A stretch of DNA of 64,000 nt from Verrucomicrobiota bacterium (lineage in GTDB: Bacteria > Verrucomicrobiota > Verrucomicrobiia > Verrucomicrobiales > Akkermansiaceae), in the NCBI GenBank assembly GCA_026397725.1, contig JAPLUI010000537.1, forward strand, positions 1-64,000, written 5' to 3'. The translations under genes and the position numbers were made by a program. Positions 7,957-16,483 of the stretch are shown piece by piece. The stretch's first letter is position 1, and each line of letters starts with the position of its first letter. Below the pieces are notes generated by a model. That model had not been told where the DNA came from. It was given only the letters and a program-made list of their open reading frames with translations, and did not search any database.

Positions 7957-10050
7957 ATGAAAATGCCGCGGTACTTTCCAAATCAACTCCCTGCGGGAGG
8001 CCGGTGGTTGCCTGTGCCCTTACTCCTGGCACTGGCCATCGTCGCTTCCGCAGCCGTGCCGCCAGCCCTGCCCGTGGGCCAGCGCCCTGACGACCGCCGA
8101 CTCGGAAACCTGCGCTCCACGGCAAGCGAGTTCCCGATGCAGCCGGTGACTGACATCAGGGCTTGGCCGTCCCGCCGGGAGGAAATCCGCACCCGGGTCC
8201 TGCTGGCCGCCGGCCTGCATCCGCTGCCGGTGCGGTCGCCGCTCAACGCCATTGTATATGGGAAGGTCGAACGGGATGATTACACCGTAGAGCGCGTCAT
8301 CTTCGAATCGTTCCCGGGGCATTATGTCACCGGGTCGCTCTATCGGCCCAAATCGCCGGCCCAGGGCTCGCGTGCGGCGGTGCTCAGTCCCTACGGGCAT
8401 TGGCGAAATGGCCGCTTTGGCTTTGGCGGCATGGACGATGGCAATAAGATTCAGGCTCGCTGCGTACAACTCGCACGCATGGGGTGCGTTGCCTTCGTCT
8501 ATGACATGGAGGGCTTCTGCGACAGCGTGCAGATTGGCCATGCGTCTGGACCACGCCCCAAGGATCCGGGCCAGCCGGGATATTTGCTTTTCTCGCCGCA
8601 GGCCGAACTTCAGGGCCAGACGATCCTTGGCCTGCAGACGTGGAACTCGATCCGGGCACTGGATTTCATGTGCTCGCTTCCGGAGGTGGATTCCAAGCGC
8701 GTTGGGATCACTGGCGCATCCAGCGGCGCGACGCAAACGCTCATGATCACAGCGATTGATGAACGCATCGTTGCTTCGTTCCCCGTATGCATGGTTTCGG
8801 CGGAAGTATCGCAGGGCGGTTGCCCCTGCGAGAGCGCACCCTACTTGCGCATCAACCAGGGCAATGTGGACCTCGCTGCCGCCACCGCGCCGCGTCCGCT
8901 CGGGATATGCAGCGCGAACGACCATACGAAATCATTTGCAACCGATGGCGATGCGGAGGTCCGACGGCTTTATGTCCTGCTGGGACACCCTGAAAACTAC
9001 GAGGCACACTTTCGCCTTGAGTTTAACCACAACTACAACGCTGCCAATCGGCAATACATGTATGACTTAATGAACCAGCATCTCCGCCTGGGCCTGCCCG
9101 GGCCAATCACCGAGCGCGACTTTTCGCCGTTGAGCGAGAATGAAGCCACGGTGTGGACGGCGGAGCACCCGAAGCCGGCCGGCAACGGCGTCGGTGACTC
9201 GCACGAGCGCATGCTCACGGCCGCATGGGCGCAGACGACGAAGGCGGCGTTTGACGGGATGAGTTCGGCGGAGCGCCAGCGCGTGATCGCCGAGGGGGTA
9301 ACGACGATGGTTGGCCGCCTGCCCGCCGCAGTAGGTCCGGTCAAATGGGATCAGGTCAACCAGGCCAGCATCGGCAACTGCCTCGTGACGACCGGCACGC
9401 TCACGGTGACCACTCACCGCGAGCAGTTGCCCGCGCTGTTCATCCACCCGCAACAGGGCTGGAACCGAGAGGTGGTGATCTGGCTGACCGACACCGGCAA
9501 GGACGCTCTGTTCGGCAGCGACGGCCAGCCTATCGCCGGCGTCGACGCTCTCTTACGAAAGGGTTATGCGGTGGCTTCCGTGGACCTCTTTGGACAAGGC
9601 GAGTTTGTTGGGTCCGGCAGCGGCTTGGCCATCAAATCCGTCCGGATGGTGCGAGCACACATGTCTGCGGCGTGCTTCACCTTTGGCTACAACCCGCCGC
9701 TGGTGGTGAATCGCGTGCATGACGTGATGTCGCTTGTGGAATTCCTCCGGCAGGAGCAGGGGAAACGAAAGGCAGGCCATTTAGGGCTGGTGGCCATCGG
9801 CCGAGAGGTCGGCCCCGTCGGTTTGATCGCCCGCTTTATGCTCGGCGACCGAATCAAGCAAGCGGCGCTTGATTCGCAAGACTTTGACTTCAACACCGTG
9901 GACCGCTTGGACGACCCCATGTTGGTCCCCGGCATTCTCCGCTACGGCGGCATGGACGCGCTGTGGTTGCTGAATCAACCGCTGGCCACAGCAAGAATCA
10001 AGGGAGCTGGAGACGTCGGCCGCATCTTTGCCACGGCGCGTCGCAACTAA
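7957..10050 (+). CDS. Secreted alpha/beta-hydrolase, acetylxylan-esterase-like (two hydrolase-like halves)
   Basis: A 697-residue protein starting 12 bases after the lyase gene, so very likely co-transcribed with it. A signal peptide (LPVPLLLALAIVASAA) is followed by a first alpha/beta-hydrolase domain with GHYVTGSLYRP, VLSPYGHW, the nucleophile elbow GASSGA near residue 255 and a His in LEFNHNYN near 357. The second half (about 440-690) has a similar outline (VVIWLTDTGKDALFG, VASVDLFGQGEF) but without a clear Ser elbow, so it may be a degenerate second hydrolase fold. Relatives in Verrucomicrobiota and Planctomycetota are annotated as acetylxylan esterases. Removal of acetyl groups from glycan would suit its neighbours; the precise substrate is inferred. 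Confidence 0.75.
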   Translation: MKMPRYFPNQLPAGGRWLPVPLLLALAIVASAAVPPALPVGQRPDDRRLGNLRSTASEFPMQPVTDIRAWPSRREEIRTRVLLAAGLHPLPVRSPLNAIVYGKVERDDYTVERVIFESFPGHYVTGSLYRPKSPAQGSRAAVLSPYGHWRNGRFGFGGMDDGNKIQARCVQLARMGCVAFVYDMEGFCDSVQIGHASGPRPKDPGQPGYLLFSPQAELQGQTILGLQTWNSIRALDFMCSLPEVDSKRVGITGASSGATQTLMITAIDERIVASFPVCMVSAEVSQGGCPCESAPYLRINQGNVDLAAATAPRPLGICSANDHTKSFATDGDAEVRRLYVLLGHPENYEAHFRLEFNHNYNAANRQYMYDLMNQHLRLGLPGPITERDFSPLSENEATVWTAEHPKPAGNGVGDSHERMLTAAWAQTTKAAFDGMSSAERQRVIAEGVTTMVGRLPAAVGPVKWDQVNQASIGNCLVTTGTLTVTTHREQLPALFIHPQQGWNREVVIWLTDTGKDALFGSDGQPIAGVDALLRKGYAVASVDLFGQGEFVGSGSGLAIKSVRMVRAHMSAACFTFGYNPPLVVNRVHDVMSLVEFLRQEQGKRKAGHLGLVAIGREVGPVGLIARFMLGDRIKQAALDSQDFDFNTVDRLDDPMLVPGILRYGGMDALWLLNQPLATARIKGAGDVGRIFATARRN

Positions 10051-10070
10051 CAAAATAACAAAATGAAGCC

Positions 10071-12086
10071 ATGAAAATTGCGAACAAGGTAACCACGAGG
10101 CACAAGCGCTTGTTGGTTTGTTTAGCCACATTGTTTTTCGGGCGACAAACCTCACGTTTAGAGTCAGTCACTAGAACAGTGACCATGAGCGCGGGCATGC
10201 TCAGGATGATGGTTTTGTTGGGAGCGCTTGGCGCGGGAGCTACCGCGATGGCGGTCGAACATACGCTGGCAGTGGATGGGCAGCCACGCGCGACCATCGT
10301 GACTGCCAAGAACCCTACACCGTCGGCACGCCTGGCATCGTATGAACTCCGGTATCATATCGCCAGAATCAGCGGGGCCGTCCTGCCGATCGTGTCGGAC
10401 GGCGAAAAGGTCGTCGGGCCGTGTCTATACGTCGGTGAAAGCACCGCGACGCGAGATCTTGGGCTGCATGTGGCCGACCTGAAGCCGCAGGAATATCTGA
10501 TTCGATTTATCCCCCAAGGGATCGTGTTGCTGGGGCGCGACTGGCGTGACACGCCGGAGAACCGTGCCGAAGCGGGCCGGGGAACGAATTGGGAAACAAC
10601 GCTTGCCGGGTGGCGCCAAGTGATTGATTACTCGGCAGCAACCGGCGATCGCAGCGGTAAGGATCGCATCGAATTGCCAGGCATCTTCGACGAACAGGGC
10701 ACGTGCTATGCCGCCTACGATTTTCTGGAGCGCTGTTGCGGTGTGCGCTGGTACGGCCCTACCGAGTTGAACATCGTAATTCCCAGCAAGCCGACACTCG
10801 CAGTGCAGGGCGACGAGGTGAGACGAGCGCCCGCCTTTGCGTATCGTGACGGCATTGGGGACGGCTACCCCATGGTGAAAGCGCAGTGGAACAATCCCAC
10901 GCCCGACCAACGCAACCTCTATTGGCGCCGCCTGCGCGTGGGGGGAGAGAAGTGGGCGGGGAATCACTCGTTCAGGAGCTTCCAAGACCGATTCCTGCGC
11001 AAGAACCCGGATCACCCCGAGTTGTTCGAAAAGGAGCGCCCCGACTTCTTCGCACAGGGAAGGACTGGTGGTCCCAACGAGCGTCAATTGTGTTTCTCGA
11101 ACCCGGACCTGGTGGCTCAGGTGGCGCAAGACGCACGGGATTTCTTTGATGGCAAAGTGCTCAAGGGATACCAGGTGGCCCTTGGCGACTACTTCGCGCT
11201 CATCCCCTCCGACAATAATCGCTCGTGCATGTGCGAACGGTGTCTGGCCCTGCTGCAGCGAGACCGGAATAACCGGAAGGGCAGGTTTTTCGGCAACGGA
11301 ACCGCAACGCATTACTGGTTCGGTTTCGTGAACGCGGTCGCCAGGGAAGTCGCAAAAACCCATCCGGGCAAGTATCTCTCGACGCTGGCCTATGACGTGT
11401 ATTCCTTCGCTCCCGAAGACTTCACCTTGGAGCTGAATGTAGCCGTGGCGCCATGCCTGCAGACCCGCAACTACTGGGCGCCGCGGATCAAGGCGCACGA
11501 GCATGCCTTCTACGAAAAATGGGTGGCGCAGGACCGGCCGATCTACGTCTGGAACTACTATAATTTCCCCGAGATGTGGACCTTGGACGGGAAATGGCGC
11601 TGTTTTCCGGGATTCAGCGCGCACATGTTGGCCGAGGAGATCAAAATGTACCACGCCGACCATGTGCGCGGGGTGTTTCTGTGCGGTATCGGCGAGCAGG
11701 TGGACTACTATCTGACACTGAAACTCTACGACGATCCGACACGAAACGTCGATGAACTGCTCAACGAATTTTTCACCAACTACTTCGGAGCGGCCGCCGA
11801 GCCCATGGCGAGGTTCTATAGCCTCATCGAATCGACCTACTCCAATCCCGAGAATTACCCGGTAGAAGTTCGCACGGTGGACGCCCAATACCATCAGGAC
11901 GAACGAATCGCATGGGAATTTCTTGGGACAGAGCCCCGCATGACCGCTCTGGGGCTACTGATCGCGGAGGCCGAGAAGCGGGCAGCCACCGACCCGGAGC
12001 GAAAGCGCGTACTGACCTGGAAAGAGGGCGTGTGGGACTCCATGGTCAAAGGACGGGCAGACTACTATGCAAAGAAGGCGAAGTGA
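10071..12086 (+). CDS. DUF4838 domain-containing secreted protein (GH-like)
   Basis: A 671-residue protein typical of DUF4838 proteins, which are common in PVC bacteria and Bacteroidetes and resemble the GH20/GH67 group in layout. The N-terminal domain (ARLASYELRYHIARISGA) looks like the alpha/beta domain before a TIM barrel, and the central part holds the family hallmarks GDYFALIPSDN, the CMCERC cysteine cluster and YVWNYYNFPE. The annotated start at 10071 gives a long basic leader; the internal ATG at 10185 (MSAGMLRMMVLLGALG) gives a cleaner signal peptide and may be the real start. It is part of the + strand glycosidase run. Enzymatic activity has not been assigned to the family as far as I know. 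Confidence 0.75.
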   Translation: MKIANKVTTRHKRLLVCLATLFFGRQTSRLESVTRTVTMSAGMLRMMVLLGALGAGATAMAVEHTLAVDGQPRATIVTAKNPTPSARLASYELRYHIARISGAVLPIVSDGEKVVGPCLYVGESTATRDLGLHVADLKPQEYLIRFIPQGIVLLGRDWRDTPENRAEAGRGTNWETTLAGWRQVIDYSAATGDRSGKDRIELPGIFDEQGTCYAAYDFLERCCGVRWYGPTELNIVIPSKPTLAVQGDEVRRAPAFAYRDGIGDGYPMVKAQWNNPTPDQRNLYWRRLRVGGEKWAGNHSFRSFQDRFLRKNPDHPELFEKERPDFFAQGRTGGPNERQLCFSNPDLVAQVAQDARDFFDGKVLKGYQVALGDYFALIPSDNNRSCMCERCLALLQRDRNNRKGRFFGNGTATHYWFGFVNAVAREVAKTHPGKYLSTLAYDVYSFAPEDFTLELNVAVAPCLQTRNYWAPRIKAHEHAFYEKWVAQDRPIYVWNYYNFPEMWTLDGKWRCFPGFSAHMLAEEIKMYHADHVRGVFLCGIGEQVDYYLTLKLYDDPTRNVDELLNEFFTNYFGAAAEPMARFYSLIESTYSNPENYPVEVRTVDAQYHQDERIAWEFLGTEPRMTALGLLIAEAEKRAATDPERKRVLTWKEGVWDSMVKGRADYYAKKAK

Positions 12087-12140
12087 GAGCCGCTTGGCGG
12101 TCAGTTATAGTTCAATAATGCACTTGGAGTTCAAAACCGC

Positions 12141-15100
12141 ATGAAATCAGCCAACTACGCCATTCTGCTAATCGCGGTGATGACCAGCGCCAGCGCTTCC
12201 GAAACCAACCCACCGCCGGATTTGTCGCGGGAGCGGGTGCTTTACGAGGTCGGCTACCCTCATCTGGACACCCAATGGCATTGGTCCTACCCGCAGGTCA
12301 TTCGCGAATTCCTGCCCGCGACCGTGCACAAGAATGTTGCGTTGTTAGAGAAGTATCCGAATTTCATCACTAACTTTACCGGCGCGGGCCGCTACCAGTT
12401 GATCAAGGAATATCACCCGGATGATTTCGCCCTCATCCGCAAGTGGGTGGGCGCCGGGCGCTGGTTCCCCAGTGGCTCGTCGTGGGAGGAAAACGACATG
12501 AACGTTCCCGCGTGCGAATCGGTCATTCGCCAGCTTTTGCTCGGCCACGAATATTTCAAAAAGGAGTTTGGCACGGAAAGCAGCGAATATATGCTGCCCG
12601 ATTGCTTCGGCTTTCCCGCCTCACTCCCCTCCATCTTGGCGCACTGCGGACTGCGCGGGTTTTCCACCGGCAAACTGGGGGGGTATTCAGCGGTTCCCAT
12701 TCCGTTCAATGTCGGCGAGTGGATTGGCCCGGATGGCAATTCGATCATCGCCGCGCTCAAGCCGGAAGGCTATGGCACAGTCATCAAGGAGGATCGCAGC
12801 TCCAGCCCCGACTGGCTGAAACGCATCGAGCAGAACGGCGCCCGCTCCGGCGTCTTCGCCGACTATACCTACTTCGGCACTGGCGACAAAGGTGGCGCGC
12901 CGCCGGAAGAATCCGTGAAATGGATTGAGAAGAGCATGACCTCCACCGGCCCGGTGCGGGTGATTTGCGCCCGGGCCGACCAGATGTTCAATGACATCAC
13001 TGACGCGCAGAAGACGCGGCTGCCCAAATACCAGGGGGATCTTCTGCTGCGCGAACACTCCGCAGGCAGCATTACCTCGCAAGCCTACATGAAACACTGG
13101 AATCACCAGAACGAATTGTTGGCCGATGCCGCCGAAAGGGCGGCGGTGGCCGCCCACCTGCTGGGTGCGGTGCCCTATCCGCGCGAAAAACTGACCGGCG
13201 CGTGGGAATTGGTGCTCCGGTCAGAGCAGCACGACATGCTCGCCGGCACGTGCGACCCGAAGATCTACGAATACACTTGGAACGACGAAATCATCGCCCT
13301 GAACAGCTTTGCCGAAGTTCTCCAAAGTTCCGTGGGTGCCGTGGCTCGCGGGATGGACACCCGCACGGACGGCACGCCGCTCGTCGTCTATAATCCGCTT
13401 TCCATTGCGCGGCGGGATGTCGTCGCGGCGACACTGGAGTTCTCCACGCCGCCGCCGACCGTGCAGGTGTTCGACGGCCAGGGCACGCCAGTCCCGACCC
13501 AGGTGCTTTCGACGGACGGGAATCAATGTCATTTCCTCTTCCTGGCCCAGGCGCCGCCAGTCGGCCTTGCGGTTTTTTCCGTGAAAGCATCCGCCACGCC
13601 GGCGGACCCGAAATCTTTACTCCGCGTGAGTGATCGTTCGCTGGAGAACGATCGTTACCGGGTGACCTTGGATGACGCGGGCGACATAGCCGGCATCTAT
13701 GACAAGGCGGTCCGGCGGGAGTTGCTTTCGTCCCCGGCTCGGTTGGAATTCGTCTCACAGAATCCGAACGAATGGCCGGCGTGGAACATGAGCTATGTGG
13801 ATCAAACCAAAGCGCCGCGCGGTTATGTGGATGGGCCAGCTCAGTTCCGCATTGTCGAAAGCGGCCCGGTGCGCGTGGCCGTCGCCGTCAGACGCGAAGC
13901 CGAGGGTTCCGTTTTCACCCAAATCATCCGTTTGTCCGCGGGGAGTGCGGGCGACCGGGTCGAGGTAGCCACCGAGGTGGACTGGCAGAGCAAGGGGTGT
14001 TCGCTCAAGGCTGCCTTTCCGCTGACGGTTTCAAATCCGCTGGCAACCTATAACTGGGATCTGGGAAAAATCCAGCGTGCCAACAACGAACCCGCGAAAT
14101 TTGAAGTACCCAGTCACCAATGGTTGGATCTGACCGATACCTCGGGTTGCTACGGCGTAAGCATTCTATCATCCGCAAAATACGGGAGCGACAAACCGTC
14201 CGATGATCGGCTCCGGTTGACGCTGCTCTACACCCCCGGGATGAAGAACCGGCCCGGTGGTTACAACGCGCAGCACTGGCAGGACTGGGGACGGCATGAA
14301 TTCGTCTATGGCATCTACGGTCATGACGGCGATTGGCGTGCTGGTGGGTCGGATTGGCAGGCGGCGCGGCTTGATCAGCCGTTGCTCGCGTTCCGCACGG
14401 TGCCGCACGATGGCGAACTCGGTCGCAGTTTCAGCCTGCTCGGGCTGAATTCCGATGACATCGGGGTCCGCGCAATCAAACTGGCGGAGGAGGGCGACCA
14501 AGTCATAGTCCGGCTTCAGGAATTGAAGGGAACGGGGCAGAAGTCGGTGAAACTTGATGTCGCGGCCAGCGTCAGCAATGCCGTCGAAGTCAGCGGTCTG
14601 GAAAAGTCCTTGCATCCGTTGGCAGTTCCGCTTGGCACGCTCGCGCTGGACTTCAAGCCCTACCAACTCCGTTCACTGGCATTGACTCTGAAGTCTCCGG
14701 CGAGTTTGACGCCGCCGGTCTCAACGCCGGTAGAGTTGCCATTCAATTTGGACGCTTTTGGTTTCAGAAACGAAAAGCCAGGCGGCAACTTTGATGACAC
14801 TGGCTCGACGATTCCCGCCGAAATGATCGGCGACACGGTGGTTGCCGAAGGTGTGACCTTTCACCTCGGGCCGCGGGAAACGGGACTGCGGAACGCCGTG
14901 GCTTGCGAAGGGCAGGTGATATCGTTGCCGGCGGGGAGGTTCGACCAGCTATATCTCTTGGCCGCGGCGGTGGGTGGCGACACCGAGGGCACGTTCGCCG
15001 TCGATGGGCGGCCGGTGACCCGGCATATCCAGAATTGGACCGGCTACCTCGGCTCGTGGGACAATCGCGTTTTCAAGGATGGCAATCTCAAGGATCTGGA

Positions 15101-15395
15101 GCGTATTGACGCGGGTTTCATCAAACGCGATCCGCTGGCGTGGTATTGCTCCCATCGCCACCTGGCGGACGGTACGGACGCCATCTACTCATACAGCTAC
15201 CTCTTCAAATACCAGCTTGATCTTCCCCCGGGTGCCAACACCCTGACGTTGCCGGATAATCCGCACATCCGCGTCTGCGCCTTGACTTTGGCCGCATTTG
15301 ACAACGGCGCGACGCAGACCGCCTACCCGCTATATGACGATTTCACCAACCGCAAACCCATCGGGCTGCGCGATGGCTGGAAAACTCCTCAATAG
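12141..15395 (+). CDS. GH38 family alpha-mannosidase
   Basis: A large (1084 residue) exported alpha-mannosidase acting on terminal alpha-mannose. The signal peptide (YAILLIAVMTSASAS) leads into the GH38 catalytic domain: PHLDTQWHW carries the zinc ligands His41 and Asp43, LPDCFGFP carries the catalytic nucleophile Asp, and SEQHDMLAGT carries the later metal-binding His. A three-helix bundle and the long C-terminal beta domains (about 400-900) follow as in the family. The last 200 residues look like an additional beta-sandwich. The usual 'GHAHIDTAW' is changed to GYPHLDTQW but the ligands are kept. It lies in the glycosidase run, suggesting a mannose-bearing heteroglycan. Confidence 0.9.
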   Translation: MKSANYAILLIAVMTSASASETNPPPDLSRERVLYEVGYPHLDTQWHWSYPQVIREFLPATVHKNVALLEKYPNFITNFTGAGRYQLIKEYHPDDFALIRKWVGAGRWFPSGSSWEENDMNVPACESVIRQLLLGHEYFKKEFGTESSEYMLPDCFGFPASLPSILAHCGLRGFSTGKLGGYSAVPIPFNVGEWIGPDGNSIIAALKPEGYGTVIKEDRSSSPDWLKRIEQNGARSGVFADYTYFGTGDKGGAPPEESVKWIEKSMTSTGPVRVICARADQMFNDITDAQKTRLPKYQGDLLLREHSAGSITSQAYMKHWNHQNELLADAAERAAVAAHLLGAVPYPREKLTGAWELVLRSEQHDMLAGTCDPKIYEYTWNDEIIALNSFAEVLQSSVGAVARGMDTRTDGTPLVVYNPLSIARRDVVAATLEFSTPPPTVQVFDGQGTPVPTQVLSTDGNQCHFLFLAQAPPVGLAVFSVKASATPADPKSLLRVSDRSLENDRYRVTLDDAGDIAGIYDKAVRRELLSSPARLEFVSQNPNEWPAWNMSYVDQTKAPRGYVDGPAQFRIVESGPVRVAVAVRREAEGSVFTQIIRLSAGSAGDRVEVATEVDWQSKGCSLKAAFPLTVSNPLATYNWDLGKIQRANNEPAKFEVPSHQWLDLTDTSGCYGVSILSSAKYGSDKPSDDRLRLTLLYTPGMKNRPGGYNAQHWQDWGRHEFVYGIYGHDGDWRAGGSDWQAARLDQPLLAFRTVPHDGELGRSFSLLGLNSDDIGVRAIKLAEEGDQVIVRLQELKGTGQKSVKLDVAASVSNAVEVSGLEKSLHPLAVPLGTLALDFKPYQLRSLALTLKSPASLTPPVSTPVELPFNLDAFGFRNEKPGGNFDDTGSTIPAEMIGDTVVAEGVTFHLGPRETGLRNAVACEGQVISLPAGRFDQLYLLAAAVGGDTEGTFAVDGRPVTRHIQNWTGYLGSWDNRVFKDGNLKDLERIDAGFIKRDPLAWYCSHRHLADGTDAIYSYSYLFKYQLDLPPGANTLTLPDNPHIRVCALTLAAFDNGATQTAYPLYDDFTNRKPIGLRDGWKTPQ

Positions 15396-15494
15396 CAAGG
15401 CGGTCTTCACCCCAAAAACAATCCCGGAAGCAACGCTCCGGTGTTGATCAATCTCCGATAGTCCGCTAGCAATCCTTCGCCCAACCACAAAGAC

Positions 15495-16475
15495 ATGAAT
15501 CCTAAACTCATTCTCCTCGCCATCGCGCTTGCCTCCTCCGCATCCTCCGCACCGGCCGAAACACCGAAAGACGCGGGAAACCCGGTTTTTCCCGGTTGGT
15601 ATGCGGATCCCGAGGCCGTCATCTTCGGCAATGAATACTGGATCTATCCGACCTTCTCCGCCGGCTACGACGAACAACTCCACTTCGACGGGTTTTCCTC
15701 GCAGGATCTGGTCACGTGGAAAAAACACGAACGCATTCTCGACAACAAGTCCATCAACTGGGCGCGCCGGGCGATGTGGGCACCGGCGGCCATCGAGAAG
15801 GATGGAAAGTATTTCCTGTTCTTCAGCGCGAACGACATCCAGAACGACCACCAGGCGGGCGGCATCGGCGTGGCCGTCGCCGATCAACCCGGCGGCCCAT
15901 TCAAGGACTATCTCGGCAAGCCCTTGCTGGACAAGTTCCACCATGGCGCGCAACCTATCGACCAGTATGTTTTCAAGGAACGTGATGGCCAGTATTACAT
16001 GATCTACGGCGGCTGGAGGCACTGCAACATCGCAAGACTGCGGGCCGACTTCAAAGGCTTCGAACCGTTTCCAGATGGCACGACTTTCAAGGAAATCACG
16101 CCCGAAGGATATGTCGAAGGACCGGTCATTTTCCCCAAGGGAGGCAAGTATTATTTCATGTGGAGCGAAGGCGGCTGGGGCGGCCCTGACTATTCGGTGG
16201 CCTATGCGATCGCCGATTCACCGCTGGGGCCCTTCAAACGGATTGGCAAGGTGCTCCAGCAGGATCCCAAGGTCGCCACCGGAGCCGGTCATCACTCGGT
16301 GATCAAATCACCGGCTGGGGATCAATGGTTTATCGTCTATCATCGCCGTCCGCTCGGTGATCGCGAGGCCAACCACCGCGTCACTTGCATCGAGCGCATG
16401 GAGTTCGATGACCAAGGCTTGATCAAGCCGGTCACCATTACCTTTGAAGGGGTGGGGCGGAAGCCGTTGAAGTAG
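15495..16475 (+). CDS. GH43 family glycosidase (arabinofuranosidase/xylosidase type)
   Basis: A 326-residue secreted single-domain GH43 enzyme. After a signal peptide (LILLAIALASSASSAPA) the five-bladed propeller shows the three expected acidic sites: the base Asp in WYADPE, the pKa-modulating Asp in QPIDQYVF, and the acid Glu in YVEGPVIF. Strands such as GKYYFMWSEGGWGG and QWFIVYHRR are characteristic. It is preceded by a 99-base gap and followed after 8 bases by a GH106-like gene, so those two are probably translated from one message. Arabinose or xylose side-chain removal is likely, but GH43 specificity cannot be read from these motifs. Confidence 0.9.
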   Translation: MNPKLILLAIALASSASSAPAETPKDAGNPVFPGWYADPEAVIFGNEYWIYPTFSAGYDEQLHFDGFSSQDLVTWKKHERILDNKSINWARRAMWAPAAIEKDGKYFLFFSANDIQNDHQAGGIGVAVADQPGGPFKDYLGKPLLDKFHHGAQPIDQYVFKERDGQYYMIYGGWRHCNIARLRADFKGFEPFPDGTTFKEITPEGYVEGPVIFPKGGKYYFMWSEGGWGGPDYSVAYAIADSPLGPFKRIGKVLQQDPKVATGAGHHSVIKSPAGDQWFIVYHRRPLGDREANHRVTCIERMEFDDQGLIKPVTITFEGVGRKPLK

Positions 16476-16483
16476 TACTTACC